Positions 14,222-27,453 of a stretch of DNA of 64,000 nucleotides are shown here, piece after piece. Under the pieces are notes generated by a model. That model searched no databases, was not told the DNA's origin, and was given only the letters and a program-made list of their open reading frames with translations. Source of the DNA: Eudromia elegans (taxonomy: Eukaryota; Chordata; Aves; Tinamiformes; Tinamidae); the NCBI GenBank assembly GCA_003342815.1, contig PTEX01000024.1, positions 3,981,517 through 4,045,516 on the forward strand, given 5' to 3'. Within the stretch, counting starts at the first letter, position 1. Each line of letters begins with the position of its first letter. The translations under genes were made by a program, and so were the position numbers.

Positions 14222-17200
14222 CACCAAGAGTTAGCAAGGGTGAACGCAGAACACCTTTGTCATGAGCTGTGCCATAGCCCGTGCAAGGATGATGCAGAAG
14301 AAAATGACTGCTATGGTGAATTCAGTTCAAGTCTAGCCAGTTCTTCTCTATACCTATTACTAATAATTGCTAAACAATCTAGCAGTTTCACAGGTTTTTC
14401 TGGTATGTAACAAACAAAAATAGCCTGCCCTATGTGACTGGCCAACTATGTCTACTCAGTTGGGGTTCTGCGCAGCGTTATAGGACTGCAGGCATCTTGG
14501 CTCTGCAATGCAGGAGCATCTGTGAAGCTTTCAGCCACACGAGGTGGACAGGGAAGGTCACATTACCACCAGTGTTGAGTGAGAAGCCAGTTAATAATAT
14601 GCAGCAAGTAATTAATGTTGCACAGGGGAAGTCATAAGCTTCTTCCAAACAAACCAAGAGTCTAGTGTAACTTCTGAAGCTTTGAGGATGTTTTTTTGTG
14701 TGTGTTTCTAATGAAACTGTCTGGTCAAACATATTCAGTAGTACCATGTATTGTGTAACCCAAACATCAGAGACAACAGAGAGCCTTTGAGTTTTTGAAG
14801 AATGTTTCACTTGCCTAATTAACTGACCATCTCAGTTTTTCAAACTGTGTAAAGGGATGTCCTGGTGTGATCAGGGCCACCTAAGAATCCCTAAAAAAAT
14901 ATTTAAAAATGCTGAGTGATATTATTTTACTCATCTCTCTTCTTTTGTATTCTCTTTGGGTGGAAGTGTAAAGATAAGATAATCCAGGTGCCCCGTAGGT
15001 GATCTAATGGTAATGCTAAAAATTGAGGTACACATTTAACTCTTCACCATGTTTGGAAACAAGTCTGTGAGACTTTTTAGTCTCACAAAGTGCTGACCAA
15101 GAGTATTACTTGATAGTGTAATTTTTATTTATTTGGAACTACATAAACTGCTTTAGTGTAGGTTGATCCCAATGGATAGTTACTGCACAAGCACAGATCT
15201 CGCAAGTGGCCAACTCTTTCTGAAATCTGGCTCTGATATCCCATTTCACATTTAAGTTTTAATTATAAAATGATATGGACAACATATTTTAATCTCTTAT
15301 CATAGTATGATAAGGATTTAAACGAGTTCAGGTGTTGGCTTGCTGTAAAGTGGTGAGGTGAATGGTAAGAGTGACTGTCACAAATGACCACTATTTCTCA
15401 CTACTCAATGGATTTGAAATATCCTCAACTTCTATTATCCATAAAATATTCAGGTTTGCCCTGACATTTAAATAGCAGCAGCACTTATTAACCCGAGAGA
15501 GTTTTGTATTCCACTGACATTATCTCTTAATTTACATTATAAAATGGAATATTCACAGAACGAACTTGTTCATGGTGCCACTCTGAATAACTGCGTTCAA
15601 ATCTGGAATTGCTGAAGTTTTAATTCTTCTATTTCTTCTGTTTTTTTTTTAAATTGTAAATAATCTGGATTAGAGAATAAAATTTAAAAAAAAAGGAAGG
15701 GACATGATTAGAAGATTATAAACCTTTCAGAACAAGTAAATATTCTAAAAAGCCACTGCAAAACACTGCTTTTAATTGACAAAACCGTAGGAAAGCTGAA
15801 AGTTTAAAATAGCTAAAGCTTACAGAAGCTCTTTGGACAAAGAGTAAAAAGCAGCACTCATCTCCTTTGAAGCTTTGCTATAAACCAAAATAAAGGCACT
15901 GACTTGGCGGCCGAGGCAGTGGCTCTGGCCAATCTATTTATCACATAATCCAACATGGGTCCACCAAAACTCTAGAAGCCAAAGCAAGCTTGGTCATGAA
16001 TAAGGTATCACAAGCCATCTTTCCTTAGACAGAAAGACATCTTAAAAGACACCTCAAGTTTCACTTGTTAATTTTGTACCTCATCAGCAGACCCATCACT
16101 CAAATCTCTCTTTTAGGCCCTTCTTTTAGGTCCTTCACTTTCAAAACTGTCCTTAATCCTCTTTTAAGTTTGTCAAAACCTAAGAATTGTTTTCCTCACA
16201 AAAAAACAACATCAATATTAGCCTTAAAAATAGCTATGCAGAAAACATATCAGTAGCAAAAGAGATGCAAAATTTTTTCAAAGAGCACTAGCATGGGAAG
16301 CTACTCAATACTCTCAGCATTGCATCGAGCTTATGCCTCTGTATGAATATAAGACAGATTTTTGTCAGATCTTTTTGCAAGCAGAAGATTCCTGGGGGAT
16401 CAGTCCAAAATAATTCGTCACGAATAAGCAACTTTATTCCAGATAATATTAAAATCCGTGCAAAAAAAATGAAAAATGAACTCTTTGCTCTATAAAATAC
16501 ATTTTTTTCCCTTGCAGGGTTGACTTTCGGTTCTTTGCTGGCTGCAGAGCAGATGGGCTCCTGCTGCTGCTCCTCAGCCCTGCGATGCTCGTGCCACAGC
16601 CCGCTGGGCTCCCAGCCAGCCCCATACAACCAGCAGAAAAATGGGAACTTCAGGAATAAACATTTGCTTAAAAATCACGTTATCTCAGCATTTTCTGTTT
16701 CTACTGTGGTTACTCCTCATCTCTAAAGCGAAGTAATATCAAGCAAAACCAACTGCAGAGCTTTAGCTTACATCGGCATAAAAATGTATAGAGGCACCCG
16801 ATGTGCATTTCTGTAACAGCAGTGTTTCCAACCTTGCAAACTTCCCATTGAGATCATTATTTCCTCCCTTTGGGTGTTCCAATTACCCTCCATTTTAACC
16901 AAGCTAGAGCATGAGAAGAACAAATAAGAACGAGGGTTGTGAATAAGAAAAATGGTTCCACTTGGAATATCCCTCTTTGTTTCTTTATAGTGCAGAATCT
17001 CACACATTAGCAAAACCAGACTCAGGCTTGGGAAGAACAAGGCCTATTTCTTCATCACAGCTTTGCATAAAGCTCTCCTAAAAGGTTTAAAAATACACAT
17101 AATTAAAAAGGAAGTTGTTTAGGATTAATCAGAATTTCCAGAAATTATCAGTGATTGCAGATATCTAATTTGAAACATATTTAAAGAGAAAGATTTTACC

Positions 17201-19569
17201 ATGCGCAGAATGTAATGAATGAGAAGTATCTTTAAATGAGGGTTCGGAAGCACAGGCACTTCAAAGGCACAGCCTTGGGCTTCAGCACCGAGAACAAGGC
17301 AGCAGCCCAGCAAGAACGTGCAAAAACATCTCCTGCTCCTGCTCATCTCCTGCCCTGCCTTTTCTCTTGCCCTCCCTGATGCATACAGAGCACATGGTAA
17401 AAACAGCATCAGGAAGAACATCAGCAAAAGAAATATATTAGAAATATACTGAGGAAAGGGAAAAAAAGCAGGCTGGTATGTACTTTGTTTAATGCAGCTA
17501 CTTGGTTCTCAATTCTTGTACCTCTATTACCACCCTGCTTGGCATTTCCAAGGACAGGATGTTAAAAGAAGGCTATAAGGTTCCCCATTCAAATTGTTCT
17601 ACAACACCAGAAGGTTAAGGTTAGCTAGGAGTATTTCTAGTCAGACAACAAAATGAATAGTAGAAATCATCGTTTTGCAAATAAATTACAGATATATTTT
17701 ATTTTCTTGTATTGTAAACAAAGAACTGAACCTATCTAATTTAATGCATTAGTGATTAAAAAAAAGATTAAAGTCATGTACATCAAGAAGCAAGATATAA
17801 AGTATAAATACCTATCCTGAAATGACCAGATGTGTATATGGTCTTTTAAAGGGATGATTTAACGCTGAAAGGACAATGACCACATTAACTCAGAGTGCAA
17901 GACCTTGGAGATATAAATTGTCTAATTTTGCTTAATGAACAGCAAATAATTCAGCAAGTAGTAGCTCTGCCTTTCTCTTTAACAAAGTAAGCTTGACTCT
18001 GTTGTTATCGGCCCTTCCTGGTCTCTGAAGTCTGTCCCTAACCAAGTCCTTGAAAGTTTTTGCATCATAATGACCAGAAAAATTCTTGCCACTTAGTGCT
18101 TCATAAAAAAAAACCCTAAGATGTTTGATATTCAGGCTGCCTAATGTTCCTTTTTGCGATTAAATAAAAATGTTAGTGTTTTGGTGTCATCTTTGACAAT
18201 TATTTAACTGTGCAAAGGGAAGAACAAAATGATTTCACATACATGCTCTGGAAAACAACTGAAGTGCTTTAAAAAGACTTATGAGTTTCAATATTTATAT
18301 CGTAAATAACATCTAGAGGAAAATATCATTTAAGTTTACTTGTAAGTTATTCTTAGGATGCTCCTCTTTGAAATCTCAAATGTTTATTTGTGAAAAAAGG
18401 AGTTTATTGATTAACCTTAAATCAAATGCATAAGTTTGAATCATGTGTTGTCCACTGGCAGAAAAAGGACCCCATGATTTTGAAAGAGATGCTTCTTTTC
18501 TCCTTTCCCTCAAGTTTTACTTCTCTATAACCATCCTGATCAATTGTTCTTTTCCTAGCAGCCAGCCAACTGCAATTATTTAATTCTGTAACAGCATTTA
18601 ATATAGCCATATCTTAACTTTGACAACTCTCTGGACTTGACTCTTTCATTACAGAATGCTTCGAGTCAGAAGAAAACAAAAATTTACAAAAATTGGTTGG
18701 TGTTAAGAGTGTTGGCTCCCATCAACTGTGATACAGAAATTAAATAATTTGAGAAGAATCTATGTTCACATGAAATGGTTAAAAGTTCTATGACTTGGTC
18801 ATAATATCTTGTTTTAAATGTCCTCAGAGGTGATGTCAACAACTGACAAAACAAAATTCAACTAGAATTGGTATGAAAGCAACGCTCAAGAAAGAATTAT
18901 TTCATTTTTAGCCTGGCAAGAGCAGTGCATGAGGATAAATGAGAAAACATATGAAAGAACAACACTATCTAATATATTTCTTCTGTCCAATGAGCATGGA
19001 ATAACCTCTCATCTAAGAAACATTGTACTGAAAGATTGAAAGGGATATATTTTGAGTCAATGCATAAAGAAAAAAAAAAACAGCTTTGATGGTAATGGAA
19101 AAGATAACAGAACAATAACATTTTGGTAGAATTCTCAGTCAGTGAGATGTATATTAGTATATTATCTATGAAAAAAATGTCAGTGTTCAATAAACAAAAA
19201 TCGTATCTTCTACTAGAAAAATCGAGCTACAATATTCTACATAATCAAACGGACTTGGCAGTGTTCCCTTTGAAGATGATTATTGATAGATAGGAATTAC
19301 TGATTTCTGCTACACTATTTAACAAAATGCTGAATAATTAGATGAAGAGACATAACAGTTGGAGGCATAAAAAAGGCAAATATGACCAGAAGGGATCCCT
19401 ACCCGAACAATTTTTTAGTTGTAATAAACCTTTTCCACTACAAGGCTTACTTCAAGTCTCTCTGAGCCTGGCTGAGATGATTTTTTAAGCTTGCTGCACC
19501 GCTGTTTTCTTGCCCCTGATTCAAACTATATTTGTAAGGTTCTTTCCTTACACGCACAATCACACAGTG
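14222..19569. other. AT-rich non-coding DNA
   Basis: No gene is recognisable. Minus-strand frames of about 110 codons (14478-14810), 113 codons (16288-16629) and 100 codons (17125-17427) are present. The second crosses a small GC-richer patch at about 16500-16630. None shows a known domain. A 13-bp tandem duplication lies at 16109-16134. Confidence 0.7.
16109..16134. repeat. 13-bp tandem duplication
   Basis: TCTTTTAGGCCCT is followed directly by TCTTTTAGGTCCT, 12 of 13 bases identical. It is probably a replication-slippage duplication. Confidence 0.8.
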
Positions 19570-19620
19570 GTTCAGGTCATAGGGCACCTCAAGATATTGC
19601 CTAGTCCAACCAGTTCTGCC
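19570..19620 (+). mobile_element. Possible CR1 retrotransposon fragment
   Basis: The words GGGCACCTCAAGA and CCTAGTCCAACC match the order and spacing of the conserved CR1 3' segment, in which a GGGACCTC-like word is followed by CTAGTCCAACC. Similarity fades after about 19620, so either only a short piece survives or the match is chance. It is much weaker than the copy at 45481-45640. Confidence 0.4.
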
Positions 19621-19995
19621 CTCTTCTCTTTCCCATGCTGGACTTCTGCAGCAGAAGGGCCTGAGAGCGCATGGCAGGACCACTGCAAGCACAGAGTCAT
19701 GCACTGTGACACCTCTGCTGCTCCTGAGAAATGCCAGAGCTTTTCAGAGAGCTTCCTCCTCATCCTCCATCCAGTTTAAACCATCTGTGGCTGGGAGGTT
19801 ACAGTGTACATGTCACTTGAATTCAAGTTGTCATCTTTGCACTGGAAGAGGAAAAGGCATGGGCAGAGCACACCAAGGTTTAAGACATTTTTCCTTAACC
19901 ACTTCGGAGCTGAGACATGCTTGTAACACTGGCTTTCCATAATGCTGGATGTGGAAGCACAGCGAGGCCCCAGCCTAGGCTTTCTCCAGCCCTAA

Positions 19996-20074
19996 TGACT
20001 CACTATGGAGGGCGCGGGAATAATTAAGCATGTAAAACAAGGCAATAAATAACTGTTTGTCCTTCATTGACTCA
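19996..20074. promoter_or_regulatory. Two perfect AP-1-type motifs
   Basis: TGACTCA occurs at 19996-20002 and again at 20068-20074. TGAGTCA/TGACTCA is the known binding site of Fos/Jun (AP-1) and related bZIP proteins. Two perfect copies 72 bp apart in otherwise unremarkable DNA could mark an enhancer, but 7-mers also arise by chance. Confidence 0.3.
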
Positions 20075-20342
20075 GGAATACCCATTCAGAGTGACCTTGG
20101 GTCCTTGTTTACATAAAATGCATTCTGAAAAGACCCAACCAGTGTTTCCAATATGCCCTGACAAAATATCTTATTTAATCACCATGCTTATTCTGCTGAA
20201 AGGTTTAAAAAAGCCACTTTCCTGCCACCACATAACCCACTTCCCGAGCATCATCATAGTTCTGCTTTACTGAATTTCTGTTCTTACAGCAGCTGCATAA
20301 ATTTTGGTTTCTTTTTCTAAACAGCCCCGCAAGTAGCTGCTG

Positions 20343-20360
20343 CAGGTGTGTGAACACCTG
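20343..20360. promoter_or_regulatory. Palindrome containing two E-boxes
   Basis: CAGGTGT (20343-20349), GTGA, then ACACCTG (20354-20360) form a 7-bp inverted repeat. Each arm holds a CAGGTG/CACCTG E-box, a known site for bHLH factors and for ZEB/Snail-type zinc fingers, which favour paired sites. The local sequence is also GC-richer than average. Function is inferred from motif only. Confidence 0.3.
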
Positions 20361-20726
20361 AGCTAACCCCTCGCGGGATGCAGTCGTGTGCAGTGCGCTG
20401 TGCAGCACCAGTTTCTATCCTGAGGGCATCAAGTTCGTGGGAGAATAAAGGGAAGTTGTTTTCCAAGGAAGGCTTTAAAGTACAACTTCCAAGGCCTAAG
20501 CTTCTGTTGAAATAGATACAATGGGAGAAGCTCCCTTTGCAGGTTACTTTCTTTGCTCTTTTGACTGCATTCCTTTCAAAATCTTCCTTAGACCTTGTTC
20601 TTGGCTGGCACACTGGGGACGAATTCATAGATTGGGAGTTCCAGTTTGGTAGGAAGGTTATCAGATTATCACTGATCAGTTTGCTTGCTAATTTCCCTTT
20701 CCATTCGAAAATTTTTGTGCTCAGCA

Positions 20727-21005
20727 GCAGGGAAAGAATGGAGTCAGAGGAGGAACAGGGAGATGGGGCACCAACCCCGCCAGCGAGAAGCGAAGGGAAA
20801 CATTAGCTCTAGCAGCAGGAGAAATAGAGGTCACGAGAGAGGAGCAAAACGGTGGCACAACAGCAAGACAAGCCCTTAGAACTGCAGCAGGAAGGAATTA
20901 TAATGAAGGCGGGGAGAACCTCAAGGGCAACGAGGTGAAAGGCAGAGGAAGTGGAAAAGAGATGGAAACCACAGAGGTAAAGAACTAGGGGAGTTGGAGA
21001 GCGGC
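20727..21005 (+). repeat. Purine-biased strand segment
   Basis: For about 280 bp the + strand is strongly biased to A and G, with recurrent GGAG, GAGG and GAAGG words and few pyrimidine runs. It is not a clean tandem repeat. Open frames across it encode Glu/Arg/Lys-rich peptides, as any purine-rich DNA would. It could be decayed simple sequence. Confidence 0.5.
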
Positions 21006-23599
21006 AAGTATTTTATAATACTGCTGCCTTTGCTTGCAAGATGTGACTTGAACTCATGAGAACTGCCTGTGTTGCCTTACAGCATCCATCTTGGGTTCTG
21101 AAAGTGCCTAGGCAGGTACATATGCTAGAAAATAATCCATGCCAAGGTATAATGACATAGTAAATCAAGATTCAGGAATGGATTAAAATTATGCCAGCTA
21201 AATGACGTGGAGCACTAACCTAGTGCGTTTTGAATTTGCCTAAAAATTTTGAAGATTTGCTTTATTGCATCAGCTTTATAGACAGTCTATGTACTCTATT
21301 CTAACCTTAAACCCATTTATCTACCTGTCTACATCCAACACAGAGGTAATGAACCAGCACGAACTCTAATCCTATGCTCTGGTTAACTGGACAGAAATCA
21401 GATCATGAATTCATAGCTAGTCTGGATCAAGTCTGCATTGCTTGTGGATCCAGAGAATAGTTTCAGCACTAAAGGCCACTGAAATGAAGGCTCCACTGAA
21501 GACAACGATGGCTTATCCAGTTTTTGTTTTATAAAAAAAAGAAAACCCACATAAACTAATGAGACAATAACCAGAAAATATGCTTTGAATTCTTTCCATA
21601 TAGGGCAGGCATATGGGAATGTATAACAAGGCGGCATATCTTTCTCTCTTGATATCAATTCTGGTAAGTCTCTTCGGACAAATCTGGTTTAAGTGGACAT
21701 AGTTTCACCTTTCAGAAATGCTTTTGCAGTCTGTGTTTTCCTCCTTGGAAGAGCCTCGTCCATCAGCTGTGCTAGGATATCTGAAAACCAAGCAAATCAG
21801 CACCAACAATCACCCGCCCCTTCCAATTGCCAGTTCATTTCAAGTAAGACATACTTGTCAAACCAGAAATACCTGTCTGCAGTCCTTCACATCCCAGTAA
21901 AAGGGAAAATGAGACATAAATGCAAGACGTTCTGAGAAAATCAAGTTGATATAATATAGTCTATATAGATAGGTGGATAGAAATCTTAATAACAACCCAG
22001 ACTTATATGTAATGAGGGTAAATTCAATGGAATATACTTTACCTATACATCAAAGCTATATTTGTGAGGAACCTTTCAAATTCCCCAAATAGTTCAATGT
22101 GCAGCCTGCCTTATCTCCAGCATTAAAACTCAAATATATTACATATTCTGTAATAAATATTCTGTTGCTGTCTATTATGTACGCATATTCTAAGGAACAT
22201 TCTTTATCAAGAAAAAAAAAGAACTGAAAAAAGTAGATATCTGTGTGTCAGGTATATCTACTCTCTTTCCTTACATCTTCACTATAAATTTAATAGTGCT
22301 ACAACTAATTTTAATAATGAAATTCTAGCCATTGCCGCATGATATTTAATAATGTAGCATCTGGTTCAACAAGGGTATAATTAAAATTTCACATGCAAAC
22401 ACTATAAATTACTGATACTCTGGGATATAAATCTCTATAGTGTCTTCTAATGATAATAAATTGAATTGACATTGTTTCTAAATGAGTTGACTTGTTTCAC
22501 CTTTGCTCTTAATATCTTATTAAGCTTTCTGACTCTGTTGAAATATTTGATTCTAGCATCTTTTCCTAGAAAAGATATGATTTGTAATATCCATTGTAAT
22601 AAAAAAACCAAGCAAAACTCCCCAGAATATTGGATATACACACAATCTGACTGTTCATGGAGATTTAGTAGCTTTACATTAAAGATTCAAGTAATTACTT
22701 TAGGCTTCATGAACATATGAATATTCCTATTATGCTACCTGATCATGCCTAAAATTGCAACTTTGTTAAGATGACTCCATCAGAATAATCTAGTCCAGGT
22801 TGATTATAAGAGCTACATTCACAGCTTCAGTTATAACACAGATAATAGAAATGGAGTAAAATAGGCTTTAAGACTGAAGTATTATTAAGCAGAGAACCAA
22901 GTGCAAAAAGATGAAAACAATAAAAAAAGTTTACATTTTCAAAACAAGAAAAGGAGTTCAAAGACATGGAAGTCGTATAAATAGTCTGTTCTAATCTGCC
23001 TGATTAATTAGAAACGTCGTCCACTCTCTTGGATGTCATAAAAGCACTACGAATTCTCCCAACCTGAGACACAGTTATTTTTGAAAGAGGATTTTCTCAA
23101 GTCTTAAGCCACCCTAAATCTTCCCATCTACATGCAGAACACGTGTGTTGAAGTTGTTACAGTATTTTTGTATTTTGAAGTGTTATGGACAAAATATAGA
23201 GCCTTCAAAACCTGCAAAAACACAGAAGAATAAAGAAACTTATTTCCAAAAAAAGAATTTTTTTTTTTTTAAGAAACTAAGTATCTGATTAAACAGTCTT
23301 TTTAATTTCATCTTTCCAACAGTTTCTTGAGCCACAAAATTAACCAAGAAATCTCTTGTAAAACAGTTTGGTTTCTGTAAGTGGAACAAAATCCCCTTCT
23401 CAGCTATCTTGTAAAACAAGTTCTGTCCTATGTGGGTCTTTACTGTAAGGCAGGAGAATTTTCAGTCAAGGAAAAGTGTGGTTAGAAGGAACACCATCCA
23501 ACTCTTCAGCGTTATAAAAACTGTTTCAGCTGAGAAAAAATTCTGCTTTGTGGCAAGAACAGAATTCTACAAAGCCCTAAAACAAGAAAGATTCTGCAC

Positions 23600-23615
23600 T
23601 TTTTTTTTTTTTTTT
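23600..23615. repeat. T16 homopolymer
   Basis: Uninterrupted run of 16 thymines. It is a simple repeat. Confidence 0.9.
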
Positions 23616-25386
23616 GGTATGATTGTACTGTAACAGAAGTAATCATTTTTCATGGGAGATGAAACTATGGAGGAAGGAGCTACACCAGTATTGGAGAGAG
23701 GCATAAAAATACAAGTAAAAGCCTATTAGTAAGCAAGTTCTGAATTTACAAAGATTTAGAATTGGTCAATGAGAGAGAGATACAAATACAGTATGTACTG
23801 AAGCTGAAGAGCATCAGGAATCCTGTATTTCTTCTAAGTAACCAAGGAAGGAGGAGATACAGTCAATTCTTTGTTTCTCATTGGAAAGTGAATGTGGACA
23901 GTTCCCATGCACAGAGAAATCAAAATATGAAAGAAAAGCAACCAGAGCTGCAGCTACCTGTGCTTGGAGGCAGAATCATTACTTCTTGTATGTGGTTCTG
24001 GAAATATTATCATTCTGGAGAAAGAATCCTTGATATTCAGAGTTTAAATAAGTAAATACATAAATAATAAAATCAGAGTATCACCAGCCTTTTCAGTGAG
24101 TCAGAACTGCTGCTTGAAGAAGCAACACCGTTTTCTAATCTCCTGTTTTATCCTCTTAGCCCATTCTGGGTGAACACAGCACTCACCGGAGTGCTCACTC
24201 AACTGCTGCAAATAAACCAGGATGACTTCTGGCTGTTGAATTATGGAGAAAGGTCTGACTGAGCCTGTGACCATTTCTTTCCTCTAACTCTCTTTGCTCT
24301 CCCAGTTTTAACAACTATTATCATTGCTTTTCATATGGCTCTATCAATATATGAAAATGTAAAAACAAGTGCTGTGGTTTACTTTTTAATATAAGCTCAA
24401 AATACAGTGAATGCAGCAGTGAATCCTTCCAGATTGAACGTGCTTTATTTTGACTTTGTAAAATGACATGTCTTTGTGCATTCAGTATTCTGCACTGTAA
24501 TTATTAGGCTACAAACTGCTTATTGCTCTACATGGTGGCAAGGAATACTCCATCATCTTGGCATCCCACAGGAAAAAATTGCAGCAACAGACTCTTCTCC
24601 AGCTGATTCTCCAAAAGCTGCCATAATGTCATCTTCTGTTGTGAGCACCGGAGTCATTTAGTAAGTTTGGCAGATGCTCAGAAAACTGCCCTGAGTCTTG
24701 AATGCATTTCGTGTTGAACCCCAGCAAAAATCAAGGCAGAATGCCCTTAAAGACAACAAGGCAAACATCTTGCTGAGCAAAGTTGGGAGAAGCGCCCTCT
24801 CTATTGCTGAGTAAAGAGCAATAACAGTTTATAACAGTTAGCTGTTGTTTCATTATATTAAAAAGGAAAATTATTAATGAGCCATAATTTCAAGCATTTG
24901 GCAAACTACGAGTTTTGCATCAGTTTCCTCTAAGGTATCCCTGAAAGATTATGCAGGAAAAATCTAGAGTAAAGTTTAAATCTTCATATTCAATGAAGAT
25001 ATAAAATATTTTTTCATATTCTTAGCAAAGATCTTTCCTACCTCAACTGTAGTTTAAGCAAGAAATTCAAATAATTAAATAAAACATTGCTGAATTTTTG
25101 GTTTCTATAAGCCTGAGTCACTATTCAAGTCTAAAATTCAATGAAGACTTACTGGATAGGAGGAGGAATGTTATTTTTTTCCCCCTTAAAATATTTCAAT
25201 TTAATTTAAAGTAAATATTACTGAACAGAGAAACACACATCCCAAAATAAACAATGCTATTTGCTTACATGGGGTAAAAACAAGCCGTGGTTGTTTTTTT
25301 GAGCACTGCACTTTTTCATTGTAGTCTTGTTTTCTTTGGTAAATTACATTTCTTTGCATGCTATGCACATGTCCCTTCATAAAAGT

Positions 25387-25410
25387 AAAAAAACAAACAA
25401 ACAAAAACAA
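25387..25410. repeat. (AAAC)n short simple repeat
   Basis: About 24 bp of A-rich sequence with regularly spaced C residues in AAAC units, followed by CCCC. Confidence 0.85.
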
Positions 25411-27438
25411 CCCCTTGGCGTTCTCAAAGACATCAAACACTTAGAACACACACACATATTGGGAGAAATAGACACATCATCATCTTTCCCAAGAAGCATG
25501 AACTTTCTGAGAAAAAAAAATCTGTTATCGGACCCCAAATTCTCTATCTCCTATGTTTTGTTTTCTCATTAAGATTTATGCTTGTGAAAACCTGCAAACA
25601 CTGGCAGTGAGCAGATACTGGTTGAGCTTTCTACCTGCGTACACTTCTACAGTAAGATGGATCACTACAGCCACAAACAGTGGAATGGGAAAGAACAGCT
25701 GTTGCATATGAAGCAAAATGACACACTAAAAAATAATTCTTCCAGGAAACACTAAACTACCTGAAAGGTTAACTGATGTCTGCACCTAATACACAAGGTG
25801 TGTTAATGTCACCACCTAAAAACCCATGTCCGTTGATGCAGCAGTGGGTTCTCAAGTGATCCTGAGCTTTCCTTTCAATGTACTCAAACAATGTCTAAGA
25901 ATATTCTTATCCAAGAATAAACTGCAATATAAGAGAATATACATATGTATGCACATATATATTCATACGAAAGCTGAGATATCTGTTGTAAACAGAAGAG
26001 TGAAAATTTGGCATATTAAATCAACACCATCTGCGTAAACGTTGGAGCCTTCATTGGTACAGGGTCTGGTAGATTTAATTACTGTGTCAGCCTCCTCCAC
26101 TGGAAAGCAGGAGGAATTTGAAGCCTTCCCATGCACAGGGGGTGGTGCAGATGCCTGTGATGGCACCCTGGGCTTGCCTACTCGTGAGCCCTGCAAGTGC
26201 TCAGACATGCGCCCTGCCTCATGCAATGCCTGGGTTGCATTGGCCAACACCATGCTGTGCTTTGCCCGCTGAGGCATCCCCGGGAATGGTATCAGTCACT
26301 GGGGTGCAGCAGTACTTTCTGAGTCTGTACATCTGCCCCAAAACAGGATATACCTCCCACTGAGGTTTGTCAGAAACGAGGTGCAGGCCAAGCACAGCCT
26401 TATAGAATTACGTTAGCTAAGACCTCAGTGCAGAACATTAGCACATGTTGTTGACCGCAACCTATGTACATAACGCTCAAATGACTCGCTTCAAAGAAGC
26501 AAGATCCAAATAAAAAACCAATCTGAGCTTACACTTCGATAACTGGAAAATTAGGAAAAAAGCATAGACCTGCTAACTTACCTTTAAGGCCTGATAGTTG
26601 TTAATTCCTCTAACTTATCAACTAACATATACCTGAATTCTACTACGCCAACATAGCTGACATTTTAAGAAAATCTAGTCTACTAAGAGAGCAGGAGACA
26701 ATCTTAACATACATTCTGAACCTTTCCAGAAGCACAAGGAAGCGTAAAGCAAGGTAAAAGAAGGTTTTACAAACAAATAAAAACAAGCAAAAAAAAGCAC
26801 TGCCACAAATGAGCCTCAGAAAAAGCCTCAGTTTTCATCTCTGCAAAGAAATGCAGCCTGAGTGACACGACATACATTAGACAGGCCGCATCAAGCTGTC
26901 TTTCCAAAAGCTACCTGGTCCCTGGGCAGTATATGCAGCAGTTTTGAGTGACATTGAACAAAACCACTTTGCTAATGAAAATCATTCCAAAAATCTTAGA
27001 AGTGGAATCTCTGCAGCCAGCAGCCGATCAATCACTTTTACAAATAGCTGTGCACATCCTCTTTGATACGGGCTCCATCACAGCAGTACAGTAAACAGTT
27101 TTCTTTGATAGCAAAAGGCTCAAATTGAAGTGACAGAAAGGAATCTATGAGCTGCTGAAGTAATACAATGCCAGGAAAGCAGCATCAGGCACCCAGCAAC
27201 ACGTGCACATTGAATTCTCTCTAAGAACAACCCAAGGAGGAAATATGGAAAATGGCTAAGAACAGCCAACTGGTTGGCAAGAGCACCACACTGAAGAGGA
27301 CATGCTTGTCCAGGCCTATGCTTCACAACTAAGGTATCATAACTGGAGCACAGGTGTGGAGCTAAATCCATATTCACTTTTAACACTGACTCAAAGTAGT
27401 AAATTATCAGGCAAGCATATTTAGAACCATAAATAGGG

Positions 27439-27453
27439 AAAAAAAAAAAAAAA
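27439..27453. repeat. A15 homopolymer
   Basis: Uninterrupted run of 15 adenines. It is a simple repeat. Confidence 0.9.
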
